Shown in pieces: positions 1 to 5,226 of a stretch of 5,226 nt of DNA. The DNA comes from Alphaproteobacteria bacterium (GTDB taxonomy: Bacteria; Pseudomonadota; Alphaproteobacteria; Zavarziniales; Zavarziniaceae). A model generated the notes under the pieces. It was not told the DNA's origin and searched no databases. It saw only the letters and a list, made by a program, of their open reading frames with translations. Made by a program: the position numbers and the translations under genes. The stretch is from positions 1 to 5,226 of the forward strand of contig JAJFJE010000334.1 of NCBI GenBank assembly GCA_021774355.1. The letters are read 5' to 3'. Positions within the stretch are counted from its first letter, which is position 1, and each line of letters begins with the position of its first letter.

Positions 1-85
1 CGATCCGGTGCCGGCGCCGCCGCCTGAACTGGTCGACGGCTCGATCGAGCTGACCGTGCCGGTCAACTTCACGTTGCGGCGCTGA
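1..85 (+). CDS. C-terminal end of a TonB-family energy transducer (partial)
   Basis: Reading from base 2, 27 codons precede the TGA at 83-85. The peptide contains a proline-rich stretch (DPVPAPPPELVDGS) and ends in IELTVPVNFTLRR. A terminal beta strand of the form 'v.vPV.F.LRR' directly before the stop is typical of the TonB C-terminal domain, the part that pairs with the TonB box of outer-membrane receptors in the periplasm. A TonB protein would carry proton-motive energy from ExbB/ExbD to the receptor at 1614-3869. The stop lies 28 bases before the next start codon, so the two genes are probably co-transcribed. Only the last strand is visible, so another protein with a similar end cannot be excluded. 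The gene's start and promoter lie outside the window. Confidence 0.66.
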   Translation, partial: DPVPAPPPELVDGSIELTVPVNFTLRR

Positions 86-113
86 CCCCCCCTGACGATC
101 GAGGACTGACGCC

Positions 114-1313
114 ATGAAAGGGCTCTCCGTGCGCCGCCTTCTGTTCCAGATTCACCTGTGGTCGGGACTGATCCTGGCGCTTCCCCTGGCCCTGCTGGGG
201 CTGACTGGCAGCATGCTCGTCTATCACGACGAGATCGACGGCCTGTTCGCCGCCGACCGGACCGTTCTGACCGCCGGTGGCCCGGTGCGCAGCCCGGTCG
301 ACATCGTCGCCGCGGCACGTGCGAGCCTGCCCGACTCCGCGGTTGCCGTCAGTTTCTCCATGCCCCGGGAACCGGGCCAGCCGGCCACCCTGCGGGTTGC
401 CCCGCGGGCGCGGGCGGGCCAGCGTGGCGCGGCGCAAACCATCGCCATCGACCCGGTGACCTTGGCGGTCCTCGACGCGCCGGCGCGGGGCCGCGGCGGC
501 TTCGACCTGATGCGCATGATCCATAATCTGCACGGCAATTTCCTGGTGACCGGGCGCCTCGGGCGGGATCTCGTGGGCTATGCCGGCATCGTCATGCTGG
601 GCCTCGGCCTCAGCGGCATCGTGCTGTGGTGGCCCCGGCCGGGCCGCTGGAAACAAGCCTTTTCGGTCACCTGGAAAGCTCGCGGCTTTCGCTTCAACCG
701 GGAGCTTCACGGCGCCGTCGGCATCTGGGGCCTGGCGATCTTTTGCGTCGTCAGTTTCAGCGGCATCTATCTCGCCTTCCCCCAGACGCTGACTGCCGCC
801 CTCGGCACGGTGTTGCCGGCCCGCGACGTCCGCGGCCAGGTGCCGGCCGTCACCGTGGTCGCAGGCGCCACCCGGATCGACCTGGCGGCCGCCCTCGACA
901 CCGCCGCCGCCGCCCTGGGCGAGCCGGTGACCCTGCGCATGGCCGCTTTTCCGGTTACCGAGACCCAGAGCTACCGGCTGGTGGTGGCCCGCGCCGGCGC
1001 CCCGGACGAGGACCCGGTCACGGCCTTTGTCGACCCCTGGACGGCCAGGCTGATCGACCTGCGCGATCCGCGCGCCTTCACCGCCGGGGAAACCCTGCTC
1101 GCCCTGCAACGACCGCTCCATGACGGCTCCGGCCTGGGCTGGCTCTACCGCGCGCTGGTCTTTGTCAGCGGCCTGCTGCCAGCGCTCTTCGTGGTCACCG
1201 GCCTGGTGATGTGGCTGAAGCGCGGCACCGTGCCCAAGCCCCGGGCCCGCCCCCGCCGCGCGGCGCCGCCCGGTCATCCCCGCCGGAGCGCCAGCGAAGA
1301 GCCGGGATCCTGA
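114..1313 (+). CDS. PepSY-associated transmembrane protein, probable inner-membrane siderophore/ferric reductase
   Basis: This 399-residue protein has four predicted membrane helices at about residues 12-36, 153-173, 202-222 and 344-368. Two periplasmic regions, about 40-150 and 223-340, correspond to PepSY-like modules. Family signatures are visible: QIHLWSGL with H14 in helix 1, MIHNLHGNFLVTGRLGRDLVGY with H137 and H140 before helix 2, LSGIVLWWPRPGRW after it, FNRELHGAVGIW with H199 before helix 3, and PLHDGSG with H336 before helix 4. Relatives such as FoxB, FpvG and PiuB-type proteins act in reducing ferric siderophores, and histidines at these positions can be haem ligands; that role is inferred here. 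The ATG at 114 is preceded by GAGG at 101-104. The length is normal for the family (about 370-400). The last 13 residues (387-399, GHPRRSASEEPGS) and the stop are encoded by an invading palindromic repeat, so the original C-terminus was probably different. Position between TonB and a siderophore receptor supports an iron role. Confidence 0.92.
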   Translation: MKGLSVRRLLFQIHLWSGLILALPLALLGLTGSMLVYHDEIDGLFAADRTVLTAGGPVRSPVDIVAAARASLPDSAVAVSFSMPREPGQPATLRVAPRARAGQRGAAQTIAIDPVTLAVLDAPARGRGGFDLMRMIHNLHGNFLVTGRLGRDLVGYAGIVMLGLGLSGIVLWWPRPGRWKQAFSVTWKARGFRFNRELHGAVGIWGLAIFCVVSFSGIYLAFPQTLTAALGTVLPARDVRGQVPAVTVVAGATRIDLAAALDTAAAALGEPVTLRMAAFPVTETQSYRLVVARAGAPDEDPVTAFVDPWTARLIDLRDPRAFTAGETLLALQRPLHDGSGLGWLYRALVFVSGLLPALFVVTGLVMWLKRGTVPKPRARPRRAAPPGHPRRSASEEPGS

Positions 1314-1365
1314 CCCCGGCGACGATCCCCGCCCGGCGGGCCCGGCGGCCGTTGGCGGGGATGAC
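1273..1365. repeat. Palindromic intergenic repeat, copy 1 (93 bp, overlaps 3' end of the PepSY gene)
   Basis: The unit opens with GTCATCCCCGCC (1273-1284) and closes with its exact reverse complement (1354-1365). The first 67 bases match copy 2 except for C at 1303 against G at 1416; the remaining bases diverge but keep the ability to fold. An internal hairpin (1276-1283 with 1301-1308) carries one mismatch caused by the C at 1303. The unit belongs to the widespread proteobacterial class of small palindromic repeats with GTCAT(C/T)CCCGC ends, which are normally intergenic and probably non-autonomous. Here its left 41 bases are read as codons 387-399 plus the TGA (1311-1313) of the upstream gene. 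Both copies are followed by AAAG. Confidence 0.88.
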
Positions 1366-1385
1366 AAAGACAACGACACCCCCTC

Positions 1386-1478
1386 GTCATCCCCGCCGGA
1401 GCGCCAGCGAAGAGCGGGGATCCTGACCCCGGCGACGATCCCCGCCCGGCGGACCGCGCGGTCCTGGGCGGGAATGAC
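1386..1478. repeat. Palindromic intergenic repeat, copy 2 (93 bp)
   Basis: This is a second unit of the same length and orientation, starting 113 bases after copy 1 and separated from it by 20 bases (1366-1385). The ends are GTCATCCCCGCC (1386-1397) and GGCGGGAATGAC (1467-1478), complementary except for one position. Two stem-loops can form inside it: ATCCCCGC/GCGGGGAT (1389-1396 with 1414-1421, perfect 8 bp) and CCCGCCC/GGGCGGG (1441-1447 with 1466-1472), the latter enclosing the perfect palindrome GGACCGCGCGGTCC at 1451-1464. There is no run of T after it, so it is not a classical intrinsic terminator, although folded copies could protect the 3' end of the TonB-PepSY transcript. Confidence 0.87.
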
Positions 1479-1542
1479 AAAGGGTCTAGGGGCCGTGGCG
1501 CCCACGATCGGAAAATAGTCTCGCTCGGCCGGGCCGGATCGG

Positions 1543-1572
1543 CTGACAAAGCGCCAAACGTCTTCTAATAAT
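1543..1572 (+). promoter_or_regulatory. Candidate sigma-70-type promoter of the siderophore receptor
   Basis: CTGACA at 1543-1548 matches the -35 consensus in five of six positions. AATAAT at 1567-1572 matches the -10 consensus in five of six, with an 18-base spacer. The -10 lies in an AT-rich island that stands out from the GC-rich surroundings and is overlapped by the left arm of the dyad at 1565-1593, as expected for a repressed promoter. Transcription would start near 1579, about 35 bases before the ATG. The assignment rests on consensus matching only. Confidence 0.5.
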
Positions 1573-1593
1573 GAGTCGCAATATCATTCTTAG
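1565..1593. promoter_or_regulatory. Probable iron-responsive operator (Fur/RirA-like dyad)
   Basis: CTAATAATGA (1565-1574) and TCATTCTTAG (1584-1593) form an inverted repeat with nine of ten positions complementary, separated by nine bases. The core AATGA-N9-TCATT (1570-1588) is a perfect dyad. It contains TGA-N9-TCA, the pattern reported for the iron-responsive operator bound by RirA in Rhizobiales, and its AT-rich 19-bp layout is also compatible with a Fur box. The site covers the candidate -10 element and lies 20 bases upstream of the receptor start codon, just before its ribosome binding site. Which regulator binds (Fur, RirA or another Rrf2-type protein) cannot be decided from the sequence. 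Confidence 0.75.
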
Positions 1594-1600
1594 GGGCCTA

Positions 1601-1607
1601 GGGGGAG
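1601..1607 (+). promoter_or_regulatory. Ribosome binding site of the siderophore receptor
   Basis: GGGGGAG lies six bases before the ATG at 1614. It is a strong purine-rich Shine-Dalgarno sequence and fixes the receptor start. The ATG at 1571, inside the operator, is in another frame. Confidence 0.75.
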
Positions 1608-1613
1608 TTATTC

Positions 1614-3869
1614 ATGAACACGACCAATCGCCGCCATCTCGACGGCGGCGTATCCCATTGCGCTTTGCTGGCGGCTTCGGCCCTGGCGATGCTGGCCGCG
1701 GCCCAGCCGGCAGCCGCCCAGAATGCCGGGTCGGTGGCGGCGAGCGAAACGCTGCCGGCCATCGCGGTCGAGGGGACGGCCGAACAGGAGCCCAACACCC
1801 TGTCGGCCCCGCTCGGCGCCAGCCGCCTGCCCGGCACGGTTCAGGATACCCCGCAGATCATCAATGTGGTGCCGGCCAAGACCCTGGAAGACCAGGGGGT
1901 CTCGACCCTCGACCAGGCGCTGCGCAACGTCCCCGGCATCACCGTCAACATCGGCGAGGGCGGCGGCGGCATGAATGGCGACCAGTTCCGCATCCGCGGC
2001 CTGGACGCCAAGAACGACATCTACACGGACGGGCTGCGGGATTTCGGCGTCTATACCCGCGACAGCTTCAATTACGAGCAGGTCGAGGTGCTGAAGGGGC
2101 CGACCGGCGCCACCTTCGGCCGCGGCTCGACCGGCGGCGTCATCAACTCGACCACCAAGACGCCCCTGCTCGACAGCTTTTACCGGATCACCGGCTCGAT
2201 CGGCACCGGGATTTTCGCCCGGGGCACGGTCGACTTCAACCAGCAACTGTCCGACACCATCGCCATCCGCCTGAACGCCGTGGGCAGCCATGCCGAACTG
2301 GTCAAGCGGGACGCCGTGGAGTCGGAGCGTTGGGCGGTGGCGCCCTCGATCGCCTTCGGGCTCGGCACCAATACCCAGTTCACCCTCGAATACATGCATT
2401 TCCAGGACAACAAGGTCCCGGACTATGGCCAGCCGGTGATCAATGGCCGCCCGGCCCATGTCGACCGGTCGAACTGGTACGGCCTCGAATCCGATCACGA
2501 CGACGTCACGATCGATCGCCTGACCGGCCGCTTCAGCCACCGCTTCGGCCCCGCCCTCACCGTCTTCAACGACACCCGGCTGGGCATTTTCGACCGCGAC
2601 TTCACCCCGGTGCCGCCCAGTTGCAACGACAATAACGGCAACACCTGCCAGACCGACTACCTGAATGCGCTGAACGGCGTGCCCGGGGCCAATCCCATGG
2701 TCAGCCGCGGCGGTCCCGGCCCCTACGAGCAGGAGGGCTGGGGCATCCAGAACGTGACCTCCCTCGTTGCCGACCTCAATCTCGGCCTGCGGCAGCAGAT
2801 CGTTGCCGGCCTCGACGTCTCCTACGAGGACGACGAGCGGGTCTCCTTTGCCTATACCGTCGACGGCGGCGCCACGACGGTCAGCAAGCCGGGCACCAGC
2901 CTGTTCGACCCGAGCGACGCTGTGCCCGCCGGCTGGGACTGGGTCCCGGTCCAGGGGACGGGAACGCAGATTCGCGAAGGCCATTCGACCGAGATCGGCA
3001 TGTTTGCCAGCGACCGCGTCTGGCTGACCGATCAGATTTCGCTTCTCGGCGGCTTGCGCGTCACCCATTACACGTCGGAATTCGCGACGATCACCGGCGC
3101 GGGGACCAGAACGCCGTTCAAGACCAGCGACACGTTCGTCGACCCCAAGCTGAGCGTGATCTTCGAGCCCGTGCCCAGCCAGACCTATTATGTGTCCTGG
3201 GCCAGGTCGACCACCCCCTCGGGCGTTGCCGTCACCAACAGCACCAACCCGCTGAACGCCAATAACGAGGATCTCAAGCCGGAAAAGAACGAAAGCTTCG
3301 AGGCCGGGGCAAAGGTGAGCATGCTGGACGACCGGCTGGGCGTGACCGCCGCGGCGTTCCAGGTCACCAAGGGCAATGCGAAGGAAGACGACCCCAATAA
3401 TCCGGGCACGCAAATCTCCTCGGGCGAGAAGCAGCGCATCCGCGGCATCGAGTTGGGCGTGACCGGCCGGATCCTGGAACGCTGGCAGATCATGGCCAGC
3501 TATATGTACCTGAAAAGCAAGATCCTGCAGGCCAACAACGCGGCGAATGCGGTCAACGACGGCAACGAGGTGACCCAGGTGCCGCGCCACGCGGTGACCC
3601 TGTGGACGACCTTCGAACCGGTCGACCGGCTGGAATTCGGGCTGGGCGGAAACTATCGGAGCAAGGTCTTCCTGAACTCGAACAACGATGTCCGGGCGCC
3701 CCACAATATCTCGGTCGACGGGCTGATCTCCTACCGCTTCGACATGGTGCGGGTCGCCCTGAACGGCTACAACCTGCTCGATCGGCGGAACTTCGACACG
3801 CTCTGGACCAACCGCCTGGTGCCATCGGCCGGACGCACCGTGATCTTCACCACCGGGGTGCAGTTCTGA
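1614..3869 (+). CDS. TonB-dependent siderophore receptor, Fiu/catecholate type
   Basis: This complete 751-residue outer-membrane receptor would import ferric siderophores, probably catecholates, using energy from TonB. A signal peptide spans residues 1 to about 35, with a hydrophobic core (ALLAASALAMLAAA) and a likely cut after PAAA. A TonB-box-like segment follows (ETLPAIAVEG, 45-54). The plug domain, about 65-185, shows the family motifs: SRLPGTVQDTPQIINVVP, DQALRNVPGI, FRIRGLDAKNDIYTDGLRD and YEQVEVLKGPTGATFGRGSTGGVIN. The rest is a 22-strand barrel, with NEDLKPEKNESFEAGAK (550-566), a typical late-barrel motif, and a final strand GRTVIFTTGVQF ending in phenylalanine, as BamA recognition requires. 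C337 and C345 lie in a probable extracellular loop and may form a disulphide. Length is normal for the family. The Fiu-type assignment rests on the plug style and on the PiuC-type gene directly downstream; the actual ligand is unknown. It has its own iron-operator-like promoter. Confidence 0.96.
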   Translation: MNTTNRRHLDGGVSHCALLAASALAMLAAAQPAAAQNAGSVAASETLPAIAVEGTAEQEPNTLSAPLGASRLPGTVQDTPQIINVVPAKTLEDQGVSTLDQALRNVPGITVNIGEGGGGMNGDQFRIRGLDAKNDIYTDGLRDFGVYTRDSFNYEQVEVLKGPTGATFGRGSTGGVINSTTKTPLLDSFYRITGSIGTGIFARGTVDFNQQLSDTIAIRLNAVGSHAELVKRDAVESERWAVAPSIAFGLGTNTQFTLEYMHFQDNKVPDYGQPVINGRPAHVDRSNWYGLESDHDDVTIDRLTGRFSHRFGPALTVFNDTRLGIFDRDFTPVPPSCNDNNGNTCQTDYLNALNGVPGANPMVSRGGPGPYEQEGWGIQNVTSLVADLNLGLRQQIVAGLDVSYEDDERVSFAYTVDGGATTVSKPGTSLFDPSDAVPAGWDWVPVQGTGTQIREGHSTEIGMFASDRVWLTDQISLLGGLRVTHYTSEFATITGAGTRTPFKTSDTFVDPKLSVIFEPVPSQTYYVSWARSTTPSGVAVTNSTNPLNANNEDLKPEKNESFEAGAKVSMLDDRLGVTAAAFQVTKGNAKEDDPNNPGTQISSGEKQRIRGIELGVTGRILERWQIMASYMYLKSKILQANNAANAVNDGNEVTQVPRHAVTLWTTFEPVDRLEFGLGGNYRSKVFLNSNNDVRAPHNISVDGLISYRFDMVRVALNGYNLLDRRNFDTLWTNRLVPSAGRTVIFTTGVQF

Positions 3870-3894
3870 CTCCGCGTCGCTAAACCTGGTGCGA

Positions 3895-3926
3895 CCGGGG
3901 CCGTCCGCAGGCGCGGGCGGCCCCGG
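3895..3926 (+). other. Strong GC hairpin between receptor and dioxygenase genes
   Basis: CCGGGGCCGTCCGC (3895-3908) pairs with GCGGGCGGCCCCGG (3913-3926) over 14 base pairs, with a single T-G wobble (3904/3917) and a four-base loop AGGC. No T-run follows, so it is not a standard intrinsic terminator. It begins 25 bases after the receptor stop and ends six bases before the GAGG ribosome binding site of the next gene. It could block 3' decay of the receptor message, cause partial termination, or lower translation of the dioxygenase. Confidence 0.62.
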
Positions 3927-3941
3927 CGCCATGAGGACACC

Positions 3942-4625
3942 ATGCTGGTCGCCATCGCCGATCTCCTGTCCAGGCCCCAGGTCGCGGCCCTGCGCGCCGC
4001 CCTGGAGGCCAGCCCCTGGGTCGACGGCACGGTGACGGCCGGCGCGCAATCGGCCAAGGCCAAGCACAATCTGCAGATCCCGGAGGATGCGCCGGTCGCC
4101 CGCGAGGGCGGCGACATGATCCTGCGGGCGCTCGGGGCCGCGCCCCTGTTCGTCAGCGCCGCCCAGCCCCTCAGGGTCTTCCCGCCCTTGTTCAACCGGT
4201 ATGACGTCGGCATGAAATTCGACGCCCATGTCGACAATGCCCTGCGCCATGTACCGGGCGCCGGCTTCCGGATCCGCACCGACCTTTCGGCAACCCTGTT
4301 CCTGACCGACCCGGACGATTACGACGGCGGCGAACTGGTGGTCGAGGATACCTATGGCAGCCACAACGTGAAACTGCCGGCCGGACATTTGGTCCTCTAC
4401 CCCTCCAGCAGCCTGCACCGGGTGACCCCGGTGACCCGGGGCAGCCGCTGGGCCTCGTTCTTCTGGGTCCAGTCGATGGTCCGGGACGACGGCGAACGGG
4501 CTCTGCTCTACCAGTTCGACCAGGCCATCCAGGCGGTGCGGGCCGATCTGGGCGACGGCCACGCCGCGGTCCTGGGCCTGACCGCCAGCTATCACAATCT
4601 GCTGCGCCGCTGGGCCGTGCTGTAG
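3942..4625 (+). CDS. piuC: Fe(II)/2-oxoglutarate-dependent PKHD-type dioxygenase, PiuC/YbiX family
   Basis: This complete 227-residue protein matches the usual family length of about 225-228. It should be a cytoplasmic, non-haem iron hydroxylase using O2 and 2-oxoglutarate. The iron-binding facial triad is visible as H96-x-D98 (in AHVDNALR) and H159 (in YPSSSLHRV), and R169 in TRGSRWASFFW is the expected 2-oxoglutarate carboxylate ligand. Other family signatures are FNRYDVGM (84-91), RTDLSATLFLTDPDDYDGGELVVEDTYG (112-139) and FFWVQSMVRDD (173-183). The C-terminal part, about 184-227, is the helical extension of this family. The ATG is preceded by GAGG at 3933-3936. The gene follows the receptor by 72 bases, the common arrangement fiu-ybiX or piuA-piuC, and is probably co-transcribed from the same iron-controlled promoter unless the intervening hairpin reduces read-through. 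The physiological substrate of the family is not established; no active-site residue appears to be missing. Confidence 0.96.
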   Translation: MLVAIADLLSRPQVAALRAALEASPWVDGTVTAGAQSAKAKHNLQIPEDAPVAREGGDMILRALGAAPLFVSAAQPLRVFPPLFNRYDVGMKFDAHVDNALRHVPGAGFRIRTDLSATLFLTDPDDYDGGELVVEDTYGSHNVKLPAGHLVLYPSSSLHRVTPVTRGSRWASFFWVQSMVRDDGERALLYQFDQAIQAVRADLGDGHAAVLGLTASYHNLLRRWAVL

Positions 4626-4761
4626 GCCGCCGTTGGAATTACGGACTCTTCGCGGCGCGGCGTCGGGCATGGCGAAACGTGGCAGCGCAGGAATATGGCC
4701 GCGCGGCCGTTGGACATGGGACGATCCTGGTGCAACGACGATAAGCGAGTGCTGTCACACC
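4626..4761. other. Non-coding gap before the MacA-like gene
   Basis: No gene, T-run terminator or AT-rich iron dyad like the one at 1565-1593 is visible here. The only clear symmetry is the short perfect palindrome GGCCGCGCGGCC at 4697-4708. A TTGGAC at 4710-4715 could act as a -35 element, but no convincing -10 follows at normal spacing. The gap length suggests that the adaptor gene may have its own promoter, but I cannot identify one. Confidence 0.5.
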
Positions 4762-5226
4762 ATGCCCCCAGCCGCCAAAACCCGACGGACCCGCCGTTCG
4801 CCCAGGCTCCTGCTCGCCGCGATCATCCTGGTCGTGCCGCTGGGCCTGGCCGGCTGGCTTGTCGCGGACCGCTTCACCACCACGGCGGCCGCCTTGACGA
4901 CGATCGAGGTGACGCGGGGCGACCTGGAAGACACGGTCACGGCGCTGGGCAATCTGCAACCGCTTGCCTATGTCGACGTCGGCACCCAGGTCTCGGGCCA
5001 GTTGAAGGCAATCCATGTCGAGATCGGCGACCAGGTCAAGGCCGGGGACCTGCTGGCCGAACTCGACCCCAAGCTCTATCTCGCCCGGGTCGAGGCCGAC
5101 CAGGCCCAGTTGCTGGCCCAGAAAGCCCAGCAGGTCGACCGCGAGGCCCAGCGCGACCTGGCCGCATTGCAACTCGCCCGCCAGCGCCGCCTGACCAAGG
5201 CCCGGGCGACCAGCGCGGACGCGCTG
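4762..5226 (+). CDS. MacA-like periplasmic adaptor (membrane fusion protein) of a tripartite exporter, N-terminal part
   Basis: The first 155 residues are present and the gene runs off the right edge. A basic N-terminus (KTRRTRRSPR) precedes one membrane anchor (about 15-35) without a lipobox cysteine. The first half of a membrane-proximal strand follows (TTIEVTRGDLEDTVTALGNLQP, 46-67), then a lipoyl half-motif (VDVGTQVSGQLKAIHVEIGDQVKAGDLLAELDP, 71-103) and the start of the alpha-helical hairpin, rich in A, Q, R and L (104-155). The V.RGDLE-G.L.P and VGTQVSGQ patterns point to MacA rather than RND-type AcrA adaptors. MacA joins an ABC transporter (MacB) to a TolC-like outer-membrane channel; PvdR is the pyoverdine-linked relative. 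A macB-like gene is expected beyond the edge. There is no other in-frame start in the upstream gap; AAGCGAG (4743-4749), 12 bases before the ATG, is only a weak ribosome binding site. A siderophore-export role is possible because of the neighbours but unproven. Confidence 0.88.
   Translation, partial: MPPAAKTRRTRRSPRLLLAAIILVVPLGLAGWLVADRFTTTAAALTTIEVTRGDLEDTVTALGNLQPLAYVDVGTQVSGQLKAIHVEIGDQVKAGDLLAELDPKLYLARVEADQAQLLAQKAQQVDREAQRDLAALQLARQRRLTKARATSADAL

Noticed and set aside
1273..1482. The paired repeats as a CRISPR array or an insertion-sequence remnant
   Set aside because: There are only two units, each 93 bp and internally palindromic, with a 20-base gap. No cas or transposase coding sequence is present and no target-site duplication is evident.
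1386..1490. Repeat copy 2 as an intrinsic terminator for the TonB-PepSY transcript
   Set aside because: The stems are stable, but the following bases (AATGACAAAGGGTC) contain no T-run. Some effect on RNA stability remains possible, but a terminator call is not supported.
69..1505. A 478-codon open frame on the minus strand opposite the PepSY gene and the repeats
   Set aside because: It is a codon-bias shadow of the PepSY gene, and its N-terminal part simply translates the two palindromic repeats (IPA-LRWRSGGDDE-like peptides).
1571..2635. A 354-codon + strand frame overlapping the start of the receptor in another frame
   Set aside because: Its start lies inside the operator-like dyad, it has no ribosome binding site, and its arginine- and proline-rich translation is typical of a shifted frame in GC-rich coding DNA.
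1608..4670. A 1020-codon open frame on the minus strand opposite the receptor and the dioxygenase
   Set aside because: It is antisense to two genes with unmistakable family motifs. Long stop-free antisense frames arise from strong G/C bias at third codon positions. Its translation is low-complexity (rich in G, A, D, R, V) with no recognisable domain, and it spans the intergenic hairpin and both genes.
4697..4708. Perfect palindrome GGCCGCGCGGCC as an operator for the MacA-like gene
   Set aside because: A 12-bp all-G/C palindrome is easily expected by chance in DNA of this composition, and no promoter elements are positioned around it.

Overview
The window is GC-rich (roughly two-thirds G+C by eye), with third codon positions strongly biased to G/C and all real genes on the + strand. 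The protein families and their style suggest an alphaproteobacterium, possibly of the Rhodospirillales type. This placement is inferred from composition and gene content; there is no rRNA or other marker gene to confirm it.

Layout from left to right: (1) 1-85, the last codons of a TonB-type energy transducer; (2) 114-1313, a four-helix PepSY-domain inner-membrane protein of the siderophore-reductase type; (3) 1273-1482, two copies of a 93-bp palindromic intergenic repeat, the first of which runs into the 3' end of the PepSY gene and supplies its stop codon; (4) 1543-1607, a probable promoter overlapped by a long AT-rich dyad that looks like an iron-responsive operator; (5) 1614-3869, a complete TonB-dependent siderophore receptor of the Fiu/catecholate type; (6) 3895-3926, a very strong GC hairpin without a T-run; (7) 3942-4625, a complete PiuC/YbiX-type Fe(II)/2-oxoglutarate dioxygenase; (8) 4762 to the right edge, the first 155 residues of a MacA-like periplasmic adaptor for a tripartite ABC exporter.

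The genes read as one iron-acquisition locus. The receptor would take a ferric siderophore across the outer membrane, energised by TonB. The PepSY protein may reduce or release the iron at the inner membrane, and the PiuC-type dioxygenase is a regular partner of Fiu-like receptors, with a substrate that is not settled. The MacA-like gene could belong to an adjacent exporter, possibly for a siderophore as in PvdRT systems, but it has its own 136-bp upstream gap with no visible iron operator, so a functional link is only a hypothesis.

The protein families are all known. The less routine points are the operator and promoter geometry, the repeat captured by a coding end, the hairpin between receptor and dioxygenase, and the particular gene combination. 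I see no tRNA, rRNA, CRISPR array, insertion sequence or transposase.
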